Positions 41,650 through 51,190 of a stretch of 64,000 nt of DNA are shown in pieces (the stretch's first letter is position 1; each line of letters begins with the position of its first letter). The DNA comes from Streptomyces cellulosae. Its GTDB lineage: Bacteria; Actinomycetota; Actinomycetes; Streptomycetales; Streptomycetaceae. The stretch is from the NCBI RefSeq assembly GCF_000721105.1, contig NZ_JOEV01000007.1, forward strand, positions 191,574-255,573, in the 5' to 3' direction. The notes under the pieces are model-generated. The model made no database searches. It saw only the letters and a program-made list of their open reading frames with translations, and had not been told where the DNA came from. A program made the position numbers and the translations under genes.

Positions 41650-42567
41650 ATGGACGAACACCCCGAATCGGTACCGGAGCCTGCCGGCGGCGCGCTGGAC
41701 CGGCGTGCCGAGCTCAGCGAGTTCCTGCGTACCCGGCGGGCCCGGCTGAAGCCGGAGGAGCTGGGGCTGCCGGACTTCGGACGGCGGCGGGTGCCGGGGT
41801 TGCGCCGCGAGGAGCTGGCGCAACTGGCCGGGGTCTCTGTGGCGTACTACACACGTCTGGAGCAGGGCAACGGGCGCAACGTGTCGGCGGAGGTCCTCGA
41901 CTCCATCGCCCGCGCGCTGCGGCTGACCGACGCCGAGCACGCCCACCTCACGCATCTGGCCAAGCCCAAGCAGCACAAGAAGAAGCCGGCCGCCCGTACC
42001 CAGCAGGTGCGGGGCGCACTGCGGACCCTGCTGGACTCGATGGACGGTGTTCCGGCGTACGCGGTGGGGCGGCGCTCGGACATCCTGGCCTGGAACCGGA
42101 TGGCCGCGGCGGTCTTCGGCGACTGGGGAGAGCTGTCGCCCGCGGAGCGGAACTGGGCACGGCTGGTGTTCCTGCGGCCCGAGTACCGCGATCTGTTCGT
42201 GGACTGGGAGCAGAAGGCGATCGACATCGTCTGCGCGCTGCGCATGGACGCCGGCTGCCATCCGGACGATCCGCGGCTGTCCGCGCTGGTGGGCGAGCTC
42301 TCCGTGAAGAGCGAGGAGTTCCGGCGGCTGTGGGCCACCCACGACGTCAAGGAGAAGAGCTACGGGATCAAGCGGCTGCGGCATCCGCTCGTCGGCGACC
42401 TCGACCTCAACTTCGAGTCGTTCAGCATGATCGGGGACCAGGAGCAGTCGCTGATCACGTACCACGCGGAACCGGGCTCGCCGTCCGCGGAGGCGCTGCG
42501 GCTGCTGGCCAGCTGGGGCACGGACGCGACACGGGCGGGTACGGGGAGGCCGGCGCCGTCGGCCTGA
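41650..42567 (+). CDS. XRE family regulator with MmyB-like ligand-binding domain
   Basis: A 305-residue regulator. The N-terminal helix-turn-helix has RRVPGLRREELAQLAGVSVAYYTRLEQG. The C-terminal MmyB-like domain (about 120-290) has PAYAVGRRSDILAWNRMA and the FDWEQK-like VDWEQKAIDIVCALR. Such proteins sit divergent to oxidoreductases in Streptomyces. GAATAC ends seven bases before the ATG at 41650, so the transcript is likely leaderless. The effector may be a fatty acid or another hydrophobic ligand, from family knowledge only. Confidence 0.92.
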   Translation: MDEHPESVPEPAGGALDRRAELSEFLRTRRARLKPEELGLPDFGRRRVPGLRREELAQLAGVSVAYYTRLEQGNGRNVSAEVLDSIARALRLTDAEHAHLTHLAKPKQHKKKPAARTQQVRGALRTLLDSMDGVPAYAVGRRSDILAWNRMAAAVFGDWGELSPAERNWARLVFLRPEYRDLFVDWEQKAIDIVCALRMDAGCHPDDPRLSALVGELSVKSEEFRRLWATHDVKEKSYGIKRLRHPLVGDLDLNFESFSMIGDQEQSLITYHAEPGSPSAEALRLLASWGTDATRAGTGRPAPSA

Positions 42568-42596
42568 CGGCGCCGTCACCGCGCCCGGCCTGCCGT

Positions 42597-43016
42597 TCAG
42601 CACTGCGGCAGGATCGGCTTCCAGGTGCCCGGGCCGCCGGTGTCCAGGTACCAGTCGTTGACGTAGCCCCACGCGCCGGCCGTGGAGACGCGCATCCAGT
42701 ACCGGTAGCCGTGGCCGTCCGCGTCCGGGTCGCCGGTGGTCCAGCACTCGACCTCCAGCCACTGGCCGTTGCCGTACCGGGCCACGGCGTCGGCGCCGTA
42801 GCGGGGTGCGGTGCGCATCACCAGGGCCGAGCCCGGGTCGATGCCGATGACCTGGGCGCAGCGGGCCGGGTCGCCCGGGCCGGCGCCGGGGCAGGGGCGC
42901 GGGGCGGCCTGGGCGGGCGAGGCGGCGAGCACGCCGGCGCCGGCGAGCAGGACCGCGGCCGCTCCCGCGACGGACGCGGACCGGGCCCGGGACCTGAGGA
43001 ATCGAGACGTCTGCAT
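42597..43016 (-). CDS. Secreted SH3-like domain protein
   Basis: A 139-residue precursor. A twin-Arg-rich N-terminus and hydrophobic core (SVAGAAAVLLAGAGVLAASPAQA) make the signal peptide. The mature part is a bacterial SH3-like domain (ALVMRTAPRYGADAVARYGNGQWLEVEC ... RVSTAGAWGYVNDWYL) with four cysteines. Such domains bind cell-wall peptides. GGAGGATCC precedes the ATG at 43016. Confidence 0.88.
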   Translation of the reverse strand: MQTSRFLRSRARSASVAGAAAVLLAGAGVLAASPAQAAPRPCPGAGPGDPARCAQVIGIDPGSALVMRTAPRYGADAVARYGNGQWLEVECWTTGDPDADGHGYRYWMRVSTAGAWGYVNDWYLDTGGPGTWKPILPQC

Positions 43017-43176
43017 GGATCCTCCGTCGGACTGCCGATGGGTTCGATGGCTCGTGGGCCGGACAGTCCGGGGGCCGGGTGGCCCACGGGCTGTACTGCC
43101 GACGAACCCTGACCCTGGCATCGAACGCGGGCGGGTACATCCTGTGAGATGTCAGGGTGCGGCGACCCGACGGTGC

Positions 43177-43947
43177 TCAGCCCTGGTACGGCGGGGCCGC
43201 CCCCCAGTGCCACCGCGGCACCGGCTGCTCCGCCGGAGGCTTCGCGTCCGGGCCGGAGAAGTGGACCGCCAGCCGCGTGCCCCACTCCACGTAGGCGAGG
43301 AAGGCGGAGCGGAACTCGGCGTCGGTGGGGAGCCCCGCCTCGTCCGCCGCGTCCTGGATCAGGTTGACCCAGCGGCGGCGCTGGGCCTCGGTGATGCCCC
43401 GGCCCATGTGCTTGGCCACCATGTGGCCGTGGCCGCCCTGGGTCTCGGAGTAGCCGGGCGGGCCGCCGAAGACCTCTGCGAGCCACAGGGCGACGTGCTG
43501 GGCGTGCTCGGGGGCGAGTCCCTCGAACACCGGCGCCAGCAGGTCGTCCCGCAGGACCTTGTCGTAGAAGACCGACGTCAGCCGGGCGAAGGCCTCCGCG
43601 CCGCCCGCCCACTCGTAGAGGGTGGGGACGGCGGAGCCGGTGCCGCGGACCGTGGTCGGTTTGTAGTGGCGCATCTCCTCGATGCTCGGGATGTACGGGC
43701 GGATCTCGGCGAGGAAGTCGGGGAACAGCTCGGACGTGCGGAAGCCTTCGACGTGGTCCTTGGTCGAGGTCCACGTGATGCGCAGGATGTAGTGCTCGAA
43801 GTCCTCCTCGCAACGTGCCAGTTCGTAGTCGACGCACTGCGGGGCCGCCGACAGCTGGGCCGCGGCGCGGGAGTAGGCGGACAGGAACTCCGCCGACTGC
43901 TCTTCGGGGATGCGGTACCGGATGTACTCCACCGTCTGAGTCGTCAT
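43177..43947 (-). CDS. Antibiotic biosynthesis monooxygenase domain fused to truncated haemoglobin (group II)
   Basis: A 256-residue fusion. Residues about 1-100 are an ABM ferredoxin-like domain (VEYIRYRIPEEQSAEFLSAYSRA ... YILRITWTSTKDHVEGF). Residues about 120-245 are a truncated globin (YEWAGGAEAFARLTSVFYDKVLRDDLLAPVF) with the proximal His in EHAQHVALWLAEVFGG and HMVAKHMGRGI after it. This chimera is known in Streptomyces, where it has been studied in S. avermitilis. The globin may feed oxygen to the monooxygenase-like part. The ATG at 43947 gives the full ABM domain. Confidence 0.92.
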   Translation of the reverse strand: MTTQTVEYIRYRIPEEQSAEFLSAYSRAAAQLSAAPQCVDYELARCEEDFEHYILRITWTSTKDHVEGFRTSELFPDFLAEIRPYIPSIEEMRHYKPTTVRGTGSAVPTLYEWAGGAEAFARLTSVFYDKVLRDDLLAPVFEGLAPEHAQHVALWLAEVFGGPPGYSETQGGHGHMVAKHMGRGITEAQRRRWVNLIQDAADEAGLPTDAEFRSAFLAYVEWGTRLAVHFSGPDAKPPAEQPVPRWHWGAAPPYQG

Positions 43948-43962
43948 GCGCCCACACAAACA

Positions 43963-44003
43963 CGAAAGGCCCGCGGGAGGCTGTGCCTCCCGCGGGCCTT
44001 TCG
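43963..44003 (-). terminator. Strong terminator of the subtilase gene
   Basis: A perfect 18-bp stem (43963-43980 with 43986-44003, CGAAAGGCCCGCGGGAGG and its complement) encloses a 5-base loop. On the minus strand it runs into TTTCGTGTTTG. It lies 58 bases after the subtilase stop and just before the haemoglobin-fusion start. Confidence 0.92.
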
Positions 44004-44060
44004 CTCACGGCCTACTCGACGTCGTACGACGGCCTGGTCGGCGTCGTACGACTGGCTCGC

Positions 44061-47000
44061 CTACTTCCCGTAGTACGCGTTGTAGATCGAGATCGTCGAC
44101 TTGTTGCCCTTCTTGTCGGCGATCTTCGCGTGGAAGGAGATGGCCTTCCCCTTCGCCGGGTTCTTCACGGTGATCTTGCCGTTCTTGACGTCCAGCTTCT
44201 TCCAGGTCTGGCCGTAGTCGTACGACACGTACACCGACAGGGACTTGAGGTTGGAGCCCTTGGCCGCGCCCTCGACGGTGACCGGGAACGTCACCTTCTT
44301 GTCGGCCTCGACCCTGCTGTCCAGGCCCGTCTTCGCGTTGAAGCGGACCATGGAGGCCGGCAGCTTCACCGCGTCCCGGCCGGCCGGCTTCTTGGAGCGG
44401 AAGGTCCAGCTCGCGTCGATCCGGGTGGAGGCGGCCGCGACCTTGACGCTGCGCTTCACCGAGGTGGTCAGCTTGTACTCCGCGTCACCGGCCGGGACCT
44501 TGAAGCTCCCCTCGCCGAACAGCGGGTCGGCGTTGGTGCCGACCTTGCTGCCGTTGCGGTACAGCGAGGTGGCGACCGCGGTGAAGTCCGACGAACCGGC
44601 GTGCCCGGCACCGTCGGCGAACAGCGGGACGAACCCGTAGACGTCGTTGCCCTCGCGGAAGAGCCCGTAGTCGGTGTTCAGGTGGGGGCCGAAGACCGCC
44701 GTGTTGAAGGTCTTCGTGTACTTCTGGCCCCCCTTGAAGGTCTGCGGGTTGCCCAGCGTGTAGAACGCGTCCGGGACCGGGAAGCCGTCCGCGTCCTTGC
44801 CGCCGTACTGCTCGAAGTCGAGGATCCACTGGATCTTGTCGGACGTCGAGAGGTACAGCGTGCGCGCGCCCGGCAGCTTCTGCTCCACCGGGGAGCCGAG
44901 GACCATGTCGTCGGGGAACAGGCCCCAGCTGACCAGCCCGCCGGTCTTGCCGACGGCGGAGGCACCCAGGTTGTTCTTCACGGTGGCGAGCTCGCCCGCC
45001 TTGAAGTGGCGGACCTTCCTGCCCTGGATCTGCTTGACCTTGGCGGTGGTGGCCACGTCGTACTCGGCGTTCGCGCCCTTGGTCCACTGGCCGTTCCAGG
45101 TCTGCGTCAGGCCGGTCGCGGTCTCCGGGCCGAGGTGGGCCATGCGCAGGTTGGCGAAGGTGTCGAGGGCGACGCCGACGCCGATGCCGGACGGCTCGTA
45201 GAAGTAGCTGCTGACCGCGGACGTCGGGGTCGCCTGCGCGTCCGGCACGGTGATGTCGGCGCCCTTGGCCTTGCGGGCGTCGATGGTCACCGTGACGTCC
45301 TTGGTGACGCTCAGCTTCGGCTGGACCAGCCAGTCGAGGCCGTCCTTGAAGGCCACGAAGTCCTTCGCGATCCAGGCGTCCAGCAGGTAGGTGCCCTTGG
45401 GCAGCCGCATGGTGGTGGTGCCGGAGGCGGCCACCGGGACCTGGTAGTACCGGCCGTTGCCGAGGCCCGCGTAGCCGAGGGCCGCCGTGTTGTAGCCGTC
45501 CGTCGGCTTCCCGTCCCGGCCGATGTGCTTGACGGTGACGCTGTACGACTGCACCTCACGCTGTACGGCGGCGGCCGTACGGACGCTCTGCCCGCCGCCC
45601 GTCGCCGTCACGTACGCGGAGTAGGTGCCGTCGAGCGTGCCACCCAGCTTGGTGTTGACGGTGAAGCCGACGGACGCCTGCTTGCCCGCCGGGACGGTCA
45701 CCTTGGTCGCGGCGAGCTTGAAGAAGCCCGCCGGAGCCGCCTGCCCCTTGGGGTTGGTGGCGGTCGCCGAGAGGGTCAGCGTGACGTCCTGCTTGCCGAG
45801 GTTGCGGTACGTCAGCTGCTTGGTGTCGGGCTTGTCGTCGGTGTGCGGCCACTCCTGCACTCCGAAGCTCACCGACACCGGGTCGGCGATCACGGTCTGC
45901 TTGACGGCCTTGTCCACCTGGATCCGGCCCGAACCCTGCTGGAACGGGGTGTACTTGCCGCCCTTGGCGGACGCGGTCAGCGCGCCCTTCAGTTCGGCGT
46001 ACTTCCAGTCCGGGTGTTCCTGCTTCAGGATCGCCGCGGCGCCCGCCACATGCGGGGTCGCCATCGACGTGCCCGAGATGGTCAGGTAGCCGGCCGGCTT
46101 CTCGCCGACCTCCTGGTCGATGAGGCTGCCCTTGGCGGCCGCGGCCGTGATGTCCACGCCCGGCGCGGTGACGTCCGGCTTGATCGCGCCGTCGCCGAGC
46201 CGCGGGCCGGTCGAGGAGAACTCGGCGAGTTTGTCCTTGTCGTCGACGGCGCCGACGGTGATCGCGGCGTCCGCGCTGCCCGGCGAACCGACCGACTCCG
46301 GGCCGGAGTTGCCGGCCGCGATCGCGAACAGGACGCCCTTCTCGGCGGACAGCTTGTTGACCGCCGCCTCCAGCGGGTCCACCTCCGGGGTGTCCGTGCC
46401 GCCGAGGCTGAGGTTGACGATGTCGGCGCCCTGCTCGGCCGCCCACTCCATGCCGGCGAGGATGTTGGAGTCCTCGCCGGAGCCGGTGTCGTCGAGGACC
46501 TTGCCGGCGAGGATCGACGCGCCGGGCGCCACACCCTTGTACTTGCCGCCCGACTTGGCGCCGGTGCCCGCCACGATGGAGGCGACGTGCGTGCCGTGGC
46601 CGACGTGGTCCTTGTCGTTGGTGGACGTCGAGAAGTTCTCGGCCGCGATGACCTGGTTCTTCAGGTCCGGGTGGGTCGCGTCGACGCCCGTGTCCAGGAC
46701 GGCGATCTTGACGCCCTTGCCGGTGTATCCGGCCGCCCACGCCTTGGGGGCGCCGATCTGCGGCACGGACTTGTCGAGGGTGGCCCTGCGGACCCCGTCG
46801 AGCCAGACGTGCGCGACACCGGAGGCCGCCTTGTCGCCGTTGGTGACCGCGTCCCACAGCTCGGGCGCGTCCTCGTGCGAGGTCTGCACGGCGTCCGCGT
46901 TCAGGGACTTCAGGGTGCGGCGCAGGGTGCCCGCGTCCCGGACCTCGGCCTTGGTCGCGGTCGCGGCTCCCCGGTAGCCGACGATGACCTTCAGGCCGTT

Positions 47001-47372
47001 TCGCTGCGAGGCGCGGGTCGCCGCCTTGTCGAGTTCGGTGATGTCGAAGAGCCGCTGGTCGAGCTTGCCGGTGGCGACCAGCCGGGCCGCGTCGGCCGGG
47101 ATGACGAGCGTGTGCCCGTCGGCCTTGCGGATCTGGACGGGTATGTGCTCGCGGCCCGCCGCCCGGTCCAGGGCGACCACACGGCCCTTGGAGTCGACGG
47201 AGACCCGGTCACCCGTGATGAGGGTGATGCGGTGATGGGACGAGAGCTGGGCAGCGCCGCTCGCACGCTGTTCGGGCTTCGCCGACGCCGGGCTGGTCAT
47301 GCCCGCGGCGAGAGCGACGGCGGCCGCCGTGGCGACGGAGGCCGCGCACACTCTTTTCACTTTTCTGTGCAA
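44061..47372 (-). CDS. Large secreted subtilisin-like protease (S8 family)
   Basis: A 1103-residue precursor. The signal peptide (VKRVCAASVATAAAVALAAG) is followed by a propeptide, then the S8 catalytic domain at about 210-480. The triad is Asp in IAVLDTGVDATHPDLK, His in VGHGTHVASIVAG and Ser in ISGTSMATPHVAGAA. A 600-residue beta-rich tail with PKGTYLLDAWIAK and YVSYDYGQTWKKLDVK repeats completes it. It is probably an extracellular peptidase. The start is taken as the TTG at 47372, with AAGGGGG four bases upstream. A GTG at 47360 would still keep the signal peptide. The terminator is at 43963-44003. Confidence 0.94.
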   Translation of the reverse strand: MHRKVKRVCAASVATAAAVALAAGMTSPASAKPEQRASGAAQLSSHHRITLITGDRVSVDSKGRVVALDRAAGREHIPVQIRKADGHTLVIPADAARLVATGKLDQRLFDITELDKAATRASQRNGLKVIVGYRGAATATKAEVRDAGTLRRTLKSLNADAVQTSHEDAPELWDAVTNGDKAASGVAHVWLDGVRRATLDKSVPQIGAPKAWAAGYTGKGVKIAVLDTGVDATHPDLKNQVIAAENFSTSTNDKDHVGHGTHVASIVAGTGAKSGGKYKGVAPGASILAGKVLDDTGSGEDSNILAGMEWAAEQGADIVNLSLGGTDTPEVDPLEAAVNKLSAEKGVLFAIAAGNSGPESVGSPGSADAAITVGAVDDKDKLAEFSSTGPRLGDGAIKPDVTAPGVDITAAAAKGSLIDQEVGEKPAGYLTISGTSMATPHVAGAAAILKQEHPDWKYAELKGALTASAKGGKYTPFQQGSGRIQVDKAVKQTVIADPVSVSFGVQEWPHTDDKPDTKQLTYRNLGKQDVTLTLSATATNPKGQAAPAGFFKLAATKVTVPAGKQASVGFTVNTKLGGTLDGTYSAYVTATGGGQSVRTAAAVQREVQSYSVTVKHIGRDGKPTDGYNTAALGYAGLGNGRYYQVPVAASGTTTMRLPKGTYLLDAWIAKDFVAFKDGLDWLVQPKLSVTKDVTVTIDARKAKGADITVPDAQATPTSAVSSYFYEPSGIGVGVALDTFANLRMAHLGPETATGLTQTWNGQWTKGANAEYDVATTAKVKQIQGRKVRHFKAGELATVKNNLGASAVGKTGGLVSWGLFPDDMVLGSPVEQKLPGARTLYLSTSDKIQWILDFEQYGGKDADGFPVPDAFYTLGNPQTFKGGQKYTKTFNTAVFGPHLNTDYGLFREGNDVYGFVPLFADGAGHAGSSDFTAVATSLYRNGSKVGTNADPLFGEGSFKVPAGDAEYKLTTSVKRSVKVAAASTRIDASWTFRSKKPAGRDAVKLPASMVRFNAKTGLDSRVEADKKVTFPVTVEGAAKGSNLKSLSVYVSYDYGQTWKKLDVKNGKITVKNPAKGKAISFHAKIADKKGNKSTISIYNAYYGK

Positions 47373-47448
47373 GTTTCCCCCTTGCAGACGTTCCGGGCGA
47401 ATTCCCCGATTCACCCAGGCGGGGGCAATCTGCACGCATAGGCGCACA

Positions 47449-47477
47449 CCCCCCGGAACACGAAGTATGCCGGGGGG
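47449..47477 (-). terminator. Hairpin downstream of the ABC operon
   Basis: CCCCCCGG at 47449-47456 pairs with CCGGGGGG at 47470-47477 around a 13-base loop, 109 bases beyond the ATPase stop. It would end the ABC operon transcript before the subtilase gene. Confidence 0.6.
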
Positions 47478-47585
47478 CGATCAGGCAGCTCAATACACAG
47501 GAAGCCGACAGGGAGAGTCTGTTACACGATCGCCGGGTGAGCGAAATTCTCCGGCCACATGAAACGCGCCCGGTGAACGGCCGTC

Positions 47586-48269
47586 CTACGAAACGGCGTT
47601 CTCCTTCACCGTGATCCTCCCCTTGCGGATGGTCGCCACCCGCGGGGCCTTCTTCGCGAGCGACGAGTCGTGGGTCACCATGATGAAGGTCAACCCCAGC
47701 TCCTTCCACATGCGTTCGAGGACGTCCATGATCTCGTCCCGCATCGACTCGTCGAGGTTTCCGGTGGGTTCGTCGGCGAGCAGCACCTTCGGCTGCTTGA
47801 CCAGGGCGCGGGCGATGGCGACGCGCTGCTGCTGCCCGCCGGACATCTCGCCGGGCAGATGTCCGAGCCGCTCCCCCAGCCCGACCGACCTCAGCGCCTC
47901 GGCGGCCCGCTCGCGTCGTTCCCTCGTCTTCACGCCGAGAGGTACGAGGGCGGTCTCGACGTTCTCCTGCGCGGTGAGCGTGGGGATGAGGTTGAAGCTC
48001 TGGAAGACGAAGCCGATGTTCTCGCTGCGTACCCTCGTCAGCCTGGCCTCCGACAGCTTGGCCATGTCCGTGCCGTCCAGGACGACTTCGCCGGAGGTCG
48101 GCCGGTCCAGTCCGCCGAGCATCTGGAGGAGGGTGGACTTGCCGCCGCCGGTGGGTCCCTGGATGACCAGACGGTCGCCGTCGGGGATGGTCAGGTCCAC
48201 GCCCGCCAGGGCGTCCACGGTTTCCTTGCCTCGGGTGTAGCGCTTGGTGACGGCCTTCAGTTCGTACAT
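47586..48269 (-). CDS. ABC transporter ATP-binding protein (MacB/LolD type)
   Basis: A 227-residue ATPase with Walker A GPTGGGKST, signature MSGGQQQRV and Walker B LLADEPTGNLD. The sequence fits the MacB/LolD/FtsE branch, which works with FtsX-type permeases by mechanotransmission. The ATG at 48269 follows AGGAG. The permease gene lies 51 bases upstream. Confidence 0.94.
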   Translation of the reverse strand: MYELKAVTKRYTRGKETVDALAGVDLTIPDGDRLVIQGPTGGGKSTLLQMLGGLDRPTSGEVVLDGTDMAKLSEARLTRVRSENIGFVFQSFNLIPTLTAQENVETALVPLGVKTRERRERAAEALRSVGLGERLGHLPGEMSGGQQQRVAIARALVKQPKVLLADEPTGNLDESMRDEIMDVLERMWKELGLTFIMVTHDSSLAKKAPRVATIRKGRITVKENAVS

Positions 48270-48320
48270 GGGTGACTCCTGGGCTCGGGGAGGGGGTGGG
48301 TGGTACGGAACTGACGCCGG

Positions 48321-49772
48321 CTACTCGACGCGGCGCAGTGCGTCCGCCGGGCGCAGCCTCGACGCTCGCCAGCCGCCGAACGCGCCCGCGATCAGGCCGC
48401 CCGCCACCGCCAGGCCCACCGCGATCGCCACCGTCGTCACGCTCACCGGTGCCGTCAGGGCCACGTCGAGGGTCTTGGCCGCCGCCTGACGGCCGGGGCC
48501 GCCGAAGCCGCCGCCACCCAGGCCGCCTCCGCCTCCGCCGCCGCCCAACTGAGCCTGCAGCGTCGGACTGATGGCCGTCACCGCGTACGCGCCGGCGAGG
48601 CCGACGGCGATGCCCAGTACGCCGCCCAGCAGACCGTTGACCATCGCCTCACCGACGACCTGCCGGGTCACCCGTCCCGACTTCCAGCCCAGCGCCTTCA
48701 GGGTGCCGAACTCCCGCACCCGCCGCGACACCGCCGAGGACGTCAGCAGTCCGGCGACCAGGAACGCGGCGATGAGGACCGCGATCGACAGCCACTTGCC
48801 CACGCTGGTCGCGAGGGAGGACGCCGTCGACAGGGAGCCGGAGACCGTGTCCGCGAGGTCCGCCGAGGTCGTCACCGTCGTACCCGAGATGTTCTTCTGG
48901 ATCTCGGACTTGACGGTGTCGATCTTCTGCGAGTCGGTCGCCTGGACGTAGATCGTGGTGACCTTGTTCTTCGAGTCGCTGAGGGTCTGCGCCTGCGTGA
49001 GCGGGATGTAGACGTTGGCCGCCGCGTCACCGCTGTCCGCGGTCGCGATGCCGATGACCTTGTACTTGACGCTCTTGATGGTGACCGTCGAGCCGGTCTT
49101 GAGCTTCTTCTCCTTGGCGTACGCGGAGTCGACGACGGCGACCTTGGCGTTGGTCTCCGACGACGTGAACGTCCGACCGCTGGTGATTTTGGAGGAGGTC
49201 AGCGGACCGAGGGCCGGCTTGGTGACGTCGGTGCCGTAGACGGAGTAGTTGTTGACGTCGAAGTTCGCGCCGCCGCCCCGCACTTCGCCCTGCGGCTGCC
49301 CGTTGCCGCCGCCCGCGCCGCCCTGCCGGCTGCCACCCTCGCCGTTCTGCTGGAACTGGCCGCGGGTGAACTGCCCGCTGACCTTGATGACTTGGAGGCT
49401 GAGGCCGCCGACCGCCGCCGAGACGCCGCTCTGCTCGTCGACCTTGGTGACGGTCGACGCCGACAGGGTCTGGAAGCCCTGGACCAGCACCCGGTCGGTG
49501 CTCTGCTCCGCGCCGGAGTCGTTGTCCTGCGCGTCGAACCGGAAGCGGGGCCGGTCGGAGGAGCTCGCCTGCGGCTGGGCCGCCTTGGTGACCGTCATGT
49601 CCGTGCCCAGCCCGTACAGCGACTGGAGGACCTTGTCCTGGGCCTTGCCCATGCCCGAGGACACGGAGCTGACCACGATGACCAGCGCGATGCCCAGCGC
49701 GAGTCCGGAGGCGACGACGAGGGCCGCTTTTCTGCGGCGGCGCAGTTCGCGCCTCAGGTAGGTGAAGAACAT
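48321..49772 (-). CDS. ABC transporter permease (MacB/FtsX family)
   Basis: A 483-residue membrane protein. An N-terminal helix (ALVVASGLALGIALVIVVSSV) is followed by a MacB-like outer domain with a Gly-rich insert (QNGEGGSRQGGAGGGNGQP), then three C-terminal helices of the FtsX domain (REFGTLKALGWKSGRVTRQVVGEA). A second Gly-rich loop (LGGGGGGGGLGGGGFGGPG) lies between the last helices. The ATG at 49772 has no strong ribosome site, and extension upstream adds only atypical residues. Substrate unknown: lipoprotein, peptide or drug. Confidence 0.9.
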   Translation of the reverse strand: MFFTYLRRELRRRRKAALVVASGLALGIALVIVVSSVSSGMGKAQDKVLQSLYGLGTDMTVTKAAQPQASSSDRPRFRFDAQDNDSGAEQSTDRVLVQGFQTLSASTVTKVDEQSGVSAAVGGLSLQVIKVSGQFTRGQFQQNGEGGSRQGGAGGGNGQPQGEVRGGGANFDVNNYSVYGTDVTKPALGPLTSSKITSGRTFTSSETNAKVAVVDSAYAKEKKLKTGSTVTIKSVKYKVIGIATADSGDAAANVYIPLTQAQTLSDSKNKVTTIYVQATDSQKIDTVKSEIQKNISGTTVTTSADLADTVSGSLSTASSLATSVGKWLSIAVLIAAFLVAGLLTSSAVSRRVREFGTLKALGWKSGRVTRQVVGEAMVNGLLGGVLGIAVGLAGAYAVTAISPTLQAQLGGGGGGGGLGGGGFGGPGRQAAAKTLDVALTAPVSVTTVAIAVGLAVAGGLIAGAFGGWRASRLRPADALRRVE

Positions 49773-49855
49773 GGCCGCAAGGTAGGTACGGCTCGTGATG
49801 AAGGCATAAGGCCGACATAAGAGAAGGATGAGAAGGCGGGAAATGCCGAGAAACA

Positions 49856-49883
49856 CCGATGCCGCCCCGGAGGGCGGCATCGG
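49856..49883 (-). terminator. Terminator of the L,D-transpeptidase gene
   Basis: A perfect 12-bp stem (CCGATGCCGCCC at 49856-49867 with its complement at 49872-49883) has a CGGA tetraloop. It lies 50 bases after the transpeptidase stop codon. Confidence 0.85.
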
Positions 49884-49933
49884 AGAAACTGTGGACTCGC
49901 CGGGGTTCGGCGGGAGAAGCGGTCAGAGGTCCG

Positions 49934-51190
49934 TCAGACCGCGGACCCGGCCTTCCAGTCGGCCCAGCTGAGGTTCCAGCCGTTGAGGCCGTTGTCCGGC
50001 TGGACCGTCTTGTCGCCGGTGTTCTGGACGACCACGACGTCACCGAGGATCGAGTGGTTGTACATCCACGCGGCCGGTGTGTTCGGGTCGTTGGCGCCCT
50101 TGGTGTCCGACAGGCCCACACAGCCGTGGCTGGTGTTCACGCTGCCGAAGATGGACTTGGCGCCCCAGTAGTTGCCGTGCAGGAAGGTGCCGGAGCTGGT
50201 GAGGCGGATGGCGTGCGGCACGTCCTTGATGTCGTACTCGCCCTTGCCGTCGTCGTCGGTGAAGCCCACGGTCGCGCCGTTCATGCGCGTCTCCTTGAAC
50301 TTCTCCGACATCACCATGATGCCTTCGTACGTCTTGTTGTCGGGCGAACCGGCCGAGATCGGGATGGTCTTGATGGTCGTGCCGTTGTGCGTGATCTTCA
50401 TCTGCTTGGTCTTCGCGTCGACGTACGAGACCTGGTTGCGGCCGATCTTGAAGGTGACCGTCTTCTGCTGGACGCCGTAGACACCGGAGGCGCCCTCGAC
50501 ACCGTCGAGCGCGAGCTTCAGCGTGACGGTGGAGTTCTCCTTCCAGTAGTCGTCGGGCCGGCAGTCCATGCGGTTGGCGTTGAACCAGTGGCAGACGACT
50601 TCCTGGCCGCTGGTGGTGGAGACGGTGATGCCCTTCTGGACGGCCGCCTTGTTGGTGATCGCCTTGTCGAAGTTGATCGACACGGGCATGCCCACGCCGA
50701 CGGTGGTGCCGTCGTCCGGCGTGAAGGTGCCGATGAAGCTGTTGGCCGGCGAGACCGTGGTGAACGAGGCGTTCTCGTGGGCGACGCGCCCGTCGGAGTC
50801 CTTCGCCTCGGCCGTCAGCTTGTAGGTGGTGGACCGCTCCAGCTGGCCGCTGGGCTTCCAGCTGGTCCTGTCCGCGGATATCTGGCCGCTGACCTTGGCG
50901 CCGTCGTTGGTGGTCATCGACACGTCGGTGAGCGTGCCCTTGCTCACGGTGACGGCGGCGGAATTGTTGATGGACGCGTTGTCCGAGCCGTCCTTGGGCG
51001 TGATGGTGATCTGCGCCTCGGAGGCTTTCTTGGCCGCCGCCTCGTCGACCTTGGACTGCGAGGTGTCCTTCCCGCCGTCGCTCGCGGAGGCGTCGTCGCC
51101 GCCGCCGCTGGAACACGCCGAGAGCACCAGCACTCCGCCGAGCAGTGCGGACGCGACCGTGAGGCCCCTGCGCCGCTTACCGACCGTCAT
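49934..51190 (-). CDS. L,D-transpeptidase lipoprotein (Ig-like domains plus YkuD)
   Basis: A 418-residue lipoprotein. The lipobox is LSAC in ALLGGVLVLSACSSGGG. Two Ig-like domains (ITITPKDGSDNASINNSAAV, then FIGTFTPDDGTTVGVGMPVS) lead to the YkuD catalytic domain with HGNYWG and VNTSHGCVGLS, which hold the catalytic His and Cys. It makes 3-3 crosslinks in peptidoglycan outside the membrane. The frame opens at an ATG at 51205, but GGAGAAG overlaps that codon and fits the GTG at 51193 or ATG at 51190 better, so 51190 is used. Confidence 0.93.
   Translation of the reverse strand: MTVGKRRRGLTVASALLGGVLVLSACSSGGGDDASASDGGKDTSQSKVDEAAAKKASEAQITITPKDGSDNASINNSAAVTVSKGTLTDVSMTTNDGAKVSGQISADRTSWKPSGQLERSTTYKLTAEAKDSDGRVAHENASFTTVSPANSFIGTFTPDDGTTVGVGMPVSINFDKAITNKAAVQKGITVSTTSGQEVVCHWFNANRMDCRPDDYWKENSTVTLKLALDGVEGASGVYGVQQKTVTFKIGRNQVSYVDAKTKQMKITHNGTTIKTIPISAGSPDNKTYEGIMVMSEKFKETRMNGATVGFTDDDGKGEYDIKDVPHAIRLTSSGTFLHGNYWGAKSIFGSVNTSHGCVGLSDTKGANDPNTPAAWMYNHSILGDVVVVQNTGDKTVQPDNGLNGWNLSWADWKAGSAV

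Noticed and set aside
43815..47441. A plus-strand open frame of about 1200 codons opposite the subtilase gene
   Set aside because: It is fully antisense to a convincing S8 protease, has Arg/Val/Asp-heavy composition without domains, and arises from the high-GC codon bias of the real gene.
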